From Acidobacteriota bacterium (GTDB lineage Bacteria; Acidobacteriota; Blastocatellia; Pyrinomonadales; Pyrinomonadaceae), in contig SXVE01000101.1 in NCBI GenBank assembly GCA_005790265.1, positions 1-19,874 of the forward strand: a stretch of 19,874 nt of DNA, given 5' to 3'. Position numbers and translations under genes: made by a program. The notes under the pieces were generated by a model that saw only the letters and a program-made list of their open reading frames with translations, had not been told where the DNA came from and made no database searches. Shown here one piece after another: positions 14,684 to 19,874 of this stretch. Every line of letters begins with the position of its first letter. The stretch's first letter is position 1.

Positions 14684-14712
14684 TTGACGAAAACTTGTGT
14701 TAATTTGTTATT
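14684..14712 (+). promoter_or_regulatory. Candidate promoter for the small acidic protein
   Basis: TTGACG (14684-14689) followed 17 bases later by GTTATT (14707-14712), a poor -10, upstream of a good Shine-Dalgarno (AGGGAG, 14732-14737). The -35 region TTGACGAAAACT is almost the same as the divergent one at 14590. The gap 14520-14748 otherwise holds only AT-rich sequence. Confidence 0.3.
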
Positions 14713-14748
14713 GATTTTAATTTAACGATAAAGGGAGATAATAAATTT

Positions 14749-14961
14749 ATGCCGGATGAAAGAGATGTCGCGCAGGACAAAAAAGCGATTGAGCAAAACC
14801 AAAATCAGGGAACGACCGCCGAAGTAATTGGAAAAAATCCCGAACACGCGCCGCAAGCGGGAAAGAAAACGCCGCAGAAAGATGAAATTGACGAAGACGC
14901 GATCAATGAAAGCGGCGAATTGATTCACGATGACGGCAAGGACGAAAACGACGGCAAATAA
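14749..14961 (+). CDS. Small acidic, probably disordered protein of 70 residues
   Basis: The product is highly hydrophilic with no aromatic residues and no Cys or membrane segment: MPDERDVAQDKKAIEQNQNQ at the start, a short Lys/Pro stretch (KNPEHAPQAGKKTPQKDE, 29-46) and an Asp/Glu-rich end (DEIDEDAINESGELIHDDGK region). It should be a soluble, largely unfolded cytoplasmic protein. A clear AGGGAG sits 11 bases before the ATG and a strong hairpin follows the stop, so it looks like a complete single-gene transcript. I recognise no family; small acidic proteins of this kind are sometimes stress- or desiccation-related, but nothing here shows that. Confidence 0.7.
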   Translation: MPDERDVAQDKKAIEQNQNQGTTAEVIGKNPEHAPQAGKKTPQKDEIDEDAINESGELIHDDGKDENDGK

Positions 14962-14969
14962 TTTTTGAG

Positions 14970-15022
14970 AAACGCGGAGAAGCCGGGATTTTACTTGATA
15001 AAATCCCGGCTTCTCCGCGTTT
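14970..15022. terminator. 24-bp perfect hairpin between convergent genes
   Basis: 14970-14993 is the exact reverse complement of 14999-15022, with a 5-base loop (cttga). The outer stem is AAACGCGG/CCGCGTTT, so each strand ends its hairpin in a short T-run. It lies 8 bases after the stop of the small acidic protein and 17 bases after the end of glucose-6-phosphate isomerase on the other strand, the ideal place for a bidirectional terminator. The length and perfection are unusual. Confidence 0.85.
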
Positions 15023-15039
15023 ATGCGATTCAATTTGCA

Positions 15040-16737
15040 TTAAATCAAATTGACGAGCGTTTCCAAACCGCTTTTTACGTCTTTGCCGAGATGAACGCGG
15101 AGAGCGCGGCGTTCTCGATCAAGAAGAACCTGAAAATCGCCGCGCGCCTGTGCCGCTTTGACGACGCCGAACGTGAATTTTTGTTCGGGAACGTCGAAAT
15201 CTTCGGCATCATCGGACGTGATTTGCAGAAAAACGCCGTTGTTTGCGCCGCCTTTGTACGCTTGTCCGGTCGAATGCAGAAAGCGCGGTCCGAAGCCGAG
15301 ACATGTAGCGACGAGTTTTGATTCGAGAACTTTTTCGCGAATTTGCTGCAAAAGTTTTTCGTTTTCCTGATTCATTTCGATGTAACCGAGCACGGCGAAA
15401 TAATCGTTTTCCTGCAAGTGCGCGAGATGCGCGGCGAGATATTTTTTCAGCGATTTGACGTTTTCCAATCCTTTTTCGAGCGACGCGGCGTAATCTTCGC
15501 CGGTGAAAAGTTTAATGCCGTCGGCTTCAAAGATCGGCGTTTCGTCCGGCAGCGCGCCCGTGCGCTCGTATTCTTCCGTGATTTTTTTCGCTTCGATTTT
15601 TGCCGCTTCAACGTCCGGTTGATTAAACGGATTAATTTGCATAATCGCGCCCGCAACGCCGGTCGCAAATTCCCAGCGGAAAAATTCCTGACCGAGATTT
15701 TTCGTGTCCGCAAGCTCGATGCGAACGATTGGCTGACCGTTTGCTTCGAGCACGCCGAGTTTTTCCTCAGTCGCCGCGTCGTTTGAATCGCTCGTTTTCA
15801 AATAAGCGAAAATGCGGTCGTCGCCGTAATCTTCCGCCGATTCGAGCAGCGGTTCGCGGTCAACGGGAATAATTGAAATGCCGGATTTTCCGGTTGATTC
15901 GGCGATTAATTGTTCGAGCCACGCGCCCAAATCGTGAATTTCTTTTGATGTGAAAATCGTCAGTTTATCGCGTCCCGAAGTTTGGCAAACGCCGAGAATC
16001 GCGCCCAAAACCGCGCCGGGATTTTCGTGCGCCGTTTCGTTTTTGCAAGCCGCGACCATTTCATCGGCGCGTCTTAAAAAATCTTCGACATCAAGATTCA
16101 TCGCCGCCGCCGCCGCCATTCCGAACGGCGAAAGCGCGGAAAAACGTCCGCCGATTTCCGGGTTGCCGTAGAAGATTTTGCGGAAATTATCGCGCTCCGC
16201 AACCGACTGCATTTTTGAATTCGGGTCGGTGATGGCGACAAATTGCTTGCCCGCGTTTTCGCGTCCGACCGTTTCGGCGACGCGCTCGAAAAAATATTGT
16301 TTGAACGTGTTCGGCTCAAGCGTCGAGCCGGATTTCGACGCGACGATGAACAGCGTTTTCGCCAAATCCAGTCGGCTTTCAATCGTTTTGATCTGCGCCG
16401 GAACGGTCGAATCGAGAACGTGAAAATTCGCCGCGCCGAACGTCAGCGAAAGCACTTCGGGACAGAGCGACGATCCGCCCATTCCCATCAGCAAAACGTC
16501 GGTGAATCCAGCGTTTTTGATGTCCTCGGCAAACTCTCGATATTCCCCAACTTTGGCGAGTTCCGCTTCGACCGCGTCGAGCCAGCCGAGCCATTTCGCT
16601 TCGTCATCGTTCGTCCAAACGGTCGCATCCTTTTGCCACACGCGCGCGACTTTGTTTTCCTTCTGCCATTCGCCGAGCGCAGTCTGCACGGCATTTTCGA
16701 TATTTTCCGGTAGCGAGTAATTGATTGAGTTCAGCAT
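15040..16737 (-). CDS. pgi: Glucose-6-phosphate isomerase of the transaldolase-fusion type, stand-alone
   Basis: This cytoplasmic enzyme interconverts glucose 6-phosphate and fructose 6-phosphate in glycolysis and gluconeogenesis. The 565-residue product has the SIS-type sugar-phosphate signatures LLMGMGGSSLCPEVL (82-96) and VASKSGSTLEPN (132-143), FFRWEFATGVAG and INPFNQPDV in the second half, and the C-terminal GFGPRFLHSTGQAYKGG (481-497), with Lys495 at the expected catalytic-lysine site. That C-terminal part, and the RRALRVHLG segment near the end, match the isomerase half of bifunctional transaldolase/glucose-6-phosphate isomerase proteins, which are about 950 residues. No transaldolase domain is present here and none is encoded next door. 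The ATG has no obvious Shine-Dalgarno; the next gene upstream on this strand is MATE, 142 bases away. Confidence 0.92.
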   Translation of the reverse strand: MLNSINYSLPENIENAVQTALGEWQKENKVARVWQKDATVWTNDDEAKWLGWLDAVEAELAKVGEYREFAEDIKNAGFTDVLLMGMGGSSLCPEVLSLTFGAANFHVLDSTVPAQIKTIESRLDLAKTLFIVASKSGSTLEPNTFKQYFFERVAETVGRENAGKQFVAITDPNSKMQSVAERDNFRKIFYGNPEIGGRFSALSPFGMAAAAAMNLDVEDFLRRADEMVAACKNETAHENPGAVLGAILGVCQTSGRDKLTIFTSKEIHDLGAWLEQLIAESTGKSGISIIPVDREPLLESAEDYGDDRIFAYLKTSDSNDAATEEKLGVLEANGQPIVRIELADTKNLGQEFFRWEFATGVAGAIMQINPFNQPDVEAAKIEAKKITEEYERTGALPDETPIFEADGIKLFTGEDYAASLEKGLENVKSLKKYLAAHLAHLQENDYFAVLGYIEMNQENEKLLQQIREKVLESKLVATCLGFGPRFLHSTGQAYKGGANNGVFLQITSDDAEDFDVPEQKFTFGVVKAAQARGDFQVLLDRERRALRVHLGKDVKSGLETLVNLI

Positions 16738-16879
16738 ACAAATAATTTAGCACACAAAACGACTAAAAAATGACAGGGAAAAATGAAAAAACGGAAAACT
16801 TTTTATTTTGCACAATGCGGTAAAAAGCTCGTCAAAAAACGCGCAGTTTTAATATTTTCAAAGCTTTCAACCAGCAAAT

Positions 16880-18334
16880 TTAGCTGACCGATGTTTCGAG
16901 TTCGACTTTGATATTTTTCCATCTGCCTTGCTGAAAACGCAGGTAACTGAGCGTGCAGCGCGTGACGTGTCCGGCGAGAATCGCCGACCAAATGTGCCAC
17001 GCTTGCAGTCCGATTGTGTTTTTGAGAACGAAACAAATGCCGAGCGGAATGATGACTTGCGAAATGATCGAAATGTAGAGCGGGCTTTTCGTGTCGCCCG
17101 TTCCTTGCAAACCGCCCGTGTAAGTCAGCGCGACGGAAACGAAAATTCCCGAAACGCTCAAAAAACGCAAAAGCTGTGCGCCGATTTCGACCGCCGCCGA
17201 ATCTTTCATTCCGAAAAATCCGAGAAGCTGTGCGGGAAAAAAGAGAAAGAAAAATCCGATGAATGCCGAACCGACGAGTCCGAAACGCGCGGCTGTATTG
17301 ACGGCTTCGCGCGCGCGTTCGGGCTGCTGCGCGCCTAAATTTTGTCCGGCGACCGTCGCCGCCGCGCCCATCAAGCCGACCGAAGTCCACGAAACGAGCG
17401 AAAAAAGCTGTCCGTAAGAAACGGCGTAAGCCGCTTGCGCCGCCGCGCTTTCGGCGAGCGAACCGATGAATGAAAGCAGAAGAACGCCGCCGATGTTCAT
17501 TGCAATTCCTTGAATTCCGGCGGGCAAACCGAATTTGAAAAGCTGGCGAATCACCGACCAATCGGGCGCGTAACCGTATTTGTTGCGAAGCGTGACGACC
17601 CAATCGCCGCTCCAGAGCTTGTAAAGCGAATAAGCGGCGACCAAGCCCGTTGCGAGACAAGTTCCGATTGCCGAACCTTCAACGCCGAACGCCGGAATCG
17701 GTCCGAAACCGCGAATCAGAATGACGTTAAAAATCAAATTCAAAACGGTCATCACGATGCCGATCATCATCGGCGTTTTTGCGTCGCCCGCCGAACGCAG
17801 CGCGCCGCCGAGCATAAAATAAATCATCAGCCCGAGGCTGAACAAAAACATTATTCGCAGGTAAGGCAGCGCTTCCGCCTGCACGCCCGCTTCGGCGTTA
17901 ACGAGACTTAAAAGCCAGGGCGCGGCGAAATAGCCGATGGGCGCAATCAGCGCGAGCGAGATGAAAATGCCGGTCAGAAAGCCTTGATAAACCGTGCGAT
18001 TGACTTTATCCGTTTCGCCCGCGCCGGCAAAACGCGCGATTAAAACGCTCATTCCGGTAAAAACCGAACCGACGAAAACCACCACGACCAGAAAAATCTG
18101 CCAGCTCACGCCAATCGCCGCGTTGCCTTTGTAGCCGATCAAATTGCCGACGACCAAATGATCTACAATGCCCTGCAAACCGCCGATCACGTTCGTCAGC
18201 ATCGTCGGCGCGGCGATTTTCCACACGGCGCGCGGAAGCGAGCCTTCGATCAGCGAACGGTCGTATTTTTTTTCGGACGAATTTTTTGCCGCTTTTTCAG
18301 CGTTGTCTTTTCTATTTATTTTGGGAAAAGCCAT
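16880..18334 (-). CDS. MATE-family multidrug/metabolite efflux transporter
   Basis: The 484-residue inner-membrane protein has about 12 hydrophobic helices in two similar halves, as in Na+- or H+-coupled MATE antiporters. After a charged 28-residue N-terminus it starts with the family segment SLPRAVWKIAAPTMLTNVIGG (33-52) and GIVDHLVVGNLIGYKGNAAIG. The second half shows PAGIQGIAMNIGGVLLLSFIG and AATVAGQNLGAQQPERAREA, the standard repeat-2 loop; YTGGLQGTGDTKSPLYIS follows. Length fits the family (440-500). Substrate cannot be read from sequence. It starts 39 bases after the phosphotransferase gene stop and is probably the last gene of a three-gene operon. The Lys-rich cytoplasmic N-terminus is longer than in many members. 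Confidence 0.92.
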   Translation of the reverse strand: MAFPKINRKDNAEKAAKNSSEKKYDRSLIEGSLPRAVWKIAAPTMLTNVIGGLQGIVDHLVVGNLIGYKGNAAIGVSWQIFLVVVVFVGSVFTGMSVLIARFAGAGETDKVNRTVYQGFLTGIFISLALIAPIGYFAAPWLLSLVNAEAGVQAEALPYLRIMFLFSLGLMIYFMLGGALRSAGDAKTPMMIGIVMTVLNLIFNVILIRGFGPIPAFGVEGSAIGTCLATGLVAAYSLYKLWSGDWVVTLRNKYGYAPDWSVIRQLFKFGLPAGIQGIAMNIGGVLLLSFIGSLAESAAAQAAYAVSYGQLFSLVSWTSVGLMGAAATVAGQNLGAQQPERAREAVNTAARFGLVGSAFIGFFFLFFPAQLLGFFGMKDSAAVEIGAQLLRFLSVSGIFVSVALTYTGGLQGTGDTKSPLYISIISQVIIPLGICFVLKNTIGLQAWHIWSAILAGHVTRCTLSYLRFQQGRWKNIKVELETSVS

Positions 18335-18373
18335 TTTTTCGGTTGATCGCCGCAGATAATTTCGGCGAGACGA

Positions 18374-19432
18374 TTAAATTGTATCTTTTTCGATGGCATC
18401 GAGCGCGATTTTGCCGAGCGAATTGACGAAACGATTAAAATTGGCAAAACGCCGATCGCTCGTAAAACCTCGCACGTAGCGAAAATAGATTTGCTGCGCG
18501 ATGACGGCGATTTTGAATGTGCCGAAAACGTAATAAAAAAGAATGCCGGAAACATCGCGTTCGGATTTTTCGGCGTAAATTTCGACGAGTTCGCGGCGCG
18601 TGATATTTTCCATCAAAACGCGCGGATTAAACGGCATATTCAGCAGTTCGCTGCCGGAATCCGGCGACATCCAGTAACCCAAAGTCGTGCCCAAATCCAT
18701 CAAAGGTTCGCCGACGGTCGTCATTTCCCAATCTAAAACCGCCGTTACGCGCGTTAAATTTTCGGGATCGAGCATCACGTTGTCGAATTTATAATCGTTG
18801 TGCACCAAAGTCGCGCCGCCAGATTCGGGAACGTTCGCGCCGAGCCATTCGATTGCTTTTTCGAGTTCAAAATGCTCGTCGGTTTTGGCGTTGTCATAAC
18901 GTTTCGTCCAGCCTTCGACTTGCCGCCGCGCGTAACCTTCGGGTTTTCCCAAATCGCCGAGACCGACTTTTTCGTAATCGAGCCGGTGCAGTTCGGCGAG
19001 ATTTTCGATAAAAGACGCGCCGACTTTTTTTTGCAGTTCCGGTGAGTTTTCCAGAATTTCCGGCGATTTTCCGCGAACAATCAAACCTTCGCGCCGTTCC
19101 ATCAAGTAAAATTCCGAGCCGATAATAGATTCGTCATTTGAATAAACGAGCGGTTGCGGCGCGGGCGCGTAAACTTTTGAGAGTTTCGACAAAACATCGA
19201 ACTCGCGCCGCATATCGTGCGCCGATTTCACTTGATTGCCGAACGGCGGGCGGCGCAGAACGTATTCGTCGTCGCCGATTTTCACAAGATAAGTTAAATT
19301 TGAACTGCCCGCCGGAAATTGCGAAACCTCGATTTCCTGTTCGCTGACGCTCAAATTTTCGCGCAGAAAAACTTTTAGATGGGCGACGTTCAATTCTTCG
19401 CCCGGTCTAAACGGTTTAGTGTCTTGATTCAT
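18374..19432 (-). CDS. APH-type phosphotransferase (ACAD10/11-like kinase family)
   Basis: The 352-residue cytoplasmic protein has the aminoglycoside-phosphotransferase/kinase fold. N-lobe: SQFPAGSSNLTYLVKIGDDE (37-56), with EYVLRRPP holding the strand-3 position. Catalytic loop: LVHNDYKFDN (209-218), the Brenner motif with His211, Asp213 and Asn218; then the metal-binding VLDWEMTTVGEP (232-243), Asp234-x-Glu236. Its overall sequence is closest in style to the bacterial relatives of human ACAD10/ACAD11 kinase domains, which phosphorylate 4-hydroxyacyl-CoA-type substrates, rather than to antibiotic-resistance enzymes. It overlaps the upstream membrane-protein gene by 4 bases (ATGA), indicating translational coupling. 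No acyl-CoA dehydrogenase lies in this window, so the substrate stays open. Confidence 0.88.
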   Translation of the reverse strand: MNQDTKPFRPGEELNVAHLKVFLRENLSVSEQEIEVSQFPAGSSNLTYLVKIGDDEYVLRRPPFGNQVKSAHDMRREFDVLSKLSKVYAPAPQPLVYSNDESIIGSEFYLMERREGLIVRGKSPEILENSPELQKKVGASFIENLAELHRLDYEKVGLGDLGKPEGYARRQVEGWTKRYDNAKTDEHFELEKAIEWLGANVPESGGATLVHNDYKFDNVMLDPENLTRVTAVLDWEMTTVGEPLMDLGTTLGYWMSPDSGSELLNMPFNPRVLMENITRRELVEIYAEKSERDVSGILFYYVFGTFKIAVIAQQIYFRYVRGFTSDRRFANFNRFVNSLGKIALDAIEKDTI

Positions 19433-19809
19433 AAATTTCTAGTTTCAAATAATTTACCTGCCATCAAAACGATTAAAAAGCCGACGAAATAAGCGGCGAA
19501 GTCATTCCATTCAAAAGTTCTGCCGAGCGCCGCCGACAAGATGCGATTGTTTTCCAAACCGAGCATTTTGACGTAATCGAAATACTGCAAAATTTCGATT
19601 GCAAAAGCAAAAATCAACGCGCCGACCGCGATTTTCAAAGAATCTTGCCGGTAAAAAGCGCGAATCAAACAATAAAGCAAAATTACGGCTAACGCATCGC
19701 CGACAAACGGGCGAATGATTGTGTCTTCAACAAATAATGCGATGAAAATCTCGACGGCAAACAGAATTAAAGCGAGCGAAAAGTAGATTTTATTAAATTG
19801 GAAAGTCAT
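19429..19809 (-). CDS. DUF2809 / VanZ-like small membrane protein
   Basis: The product from the ATG at 19809 is 126 residues with four hydrophobic helices and matches the DUF2809 family, distant relatives of VanZ: MTFQFNKIYFSLALILFAVE at the start, ALFVEDTIIRPFVGDALAVI, FAIEILQYFDYVKMLGLE and the end TFEWNDFAAYFVGFLIVLMAG. An in-frame ATG at 19869 would add 20 polar residues that do not fit the family start, so 19809 is preferred. Function unknown; VanZ relatives are sometimes linked to lipid or antibiotic tolerance. The stop TGA overlaps the phosphotransferase ATG (19432-19429), so the two are cotranslated. Confidence 0.85.
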   Translation of the reverse strand: MTFQFNKIYFSLALILFAVEIFIALFVEDTIIRPFVGDALAVILLYCLIRAFYRQDSLKIAVGALIFAFAIEILQYFDYVKMLGLENNRILSAALGRTFEWNDFAAYFVGFLIVLMAGKLFETRNL

Positions 19810-19874
19810 CGAAAATCTGTGGTATTCTGTCGCGTCAAAATCTGAAAAATATGAATTTCGATTATTCACCGAAA

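Noticed and set aside
14722..15033. Overlapping frames on both strands across the 24-bp hairpin with the same AEKPGFY peptide
   Set aside because: The shared peptide is a product of the perfect palindrome being read on both strands, not of real proteins.
16803..17660. A 285-codon minus-strand frame overlapping the MATE gene
   Set aside because: It is Arg/Phe/His-rich without hydrophobic helices or motifs, and the overlapping MATE frame matches its family throughout.
18374..19432. Antibiotic-resistance aminoglycoside phosphotransferase
   Set aside because: The Brenner motif is shared by many kinases; N-lobe and overall sequence style fit the ACAD10/11-like kinases better, and there is no mobile-element context.

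Overview
The window looks like a chromosomal segment of a Gram-negative bacterium of moderate GC content, most likely an Acidobacteriota member near Blastocatellia/Pyrinomonadaceae. This placement is inferred from the gene set and protein style: a type VI secretion (T6SS) core next to FHA proteins, a glucose-6-phosphate isomerase of the transaldolase-fusion type, and LolA-like and S41 secreted proteins. No rRNA or marker gene fixes it. Nearly all coding is on the minus strand except 11420-13557 and 14749-14961. I see no tRNA, rRNA, CRISPR array or IS transposase. No stretch over 300 bases lacks a gene; the largest gaps are 4180-4422, 8914-9179 (holding a possible 55-codon ORF) and 14520-14748.

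Region 1 (1-9776, minus strand) is a T6SS membrane/baseplate block. In transcription order it reads: a tail-anchored hypothetical protein (9776-9186), a possible small ORF (9182-9015), three paralogous FHA-transmembrane-lytic-transglycosylase-like proteins (8913-7375, 7312-5822, 5751-4423), then tssK, a small S23/four-helix-bundle gene, tssL and tssM, which runs off the left edge. Only the middle FHA protein keeps the catalytic glutamate of the transglycosylase domain; its two sisters have Arg and Gly there. The plausible joint role is that cytoplasmic phosphothreonine-reading FHA domains are tied through one membrane helix to periplasmic domains that cut or bind peptidoglycan where the TssLM complex crosses the wall. 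The window has no TssJ, sheath, tube or spike genes.

The S23 gene sits inside a cassette (2353-2842) bounded by an exact 18-bp inverted repeat. The same inverted repeat, without the gene, occurs at 5757-5820 between two FHA genes. This pair looks like occupied and empty versions of one small element.

Region 2 (9899-13557) holds cystathionine beta-synthase (minus) diverging from a plus-strand pair: a secreted S41 peptidase of the lysine-less type and a LolA-like periplasmic protein. A 28-bp near-perfect hairpin separates that pair from a convergent methyltransferase-like gene.

Region 3 (13614-19869) contains the methyltransferase-like gene, a 70-residue acidic plus-strand protein, a 24-bp perfect hairpin, glucose-6-phosphate isomerase, and a likely three-gene minus operon (DUF2809/VanZ-like membrane protein, APH-type phosphotransferase with a 4-base overlap, MATE transporter).
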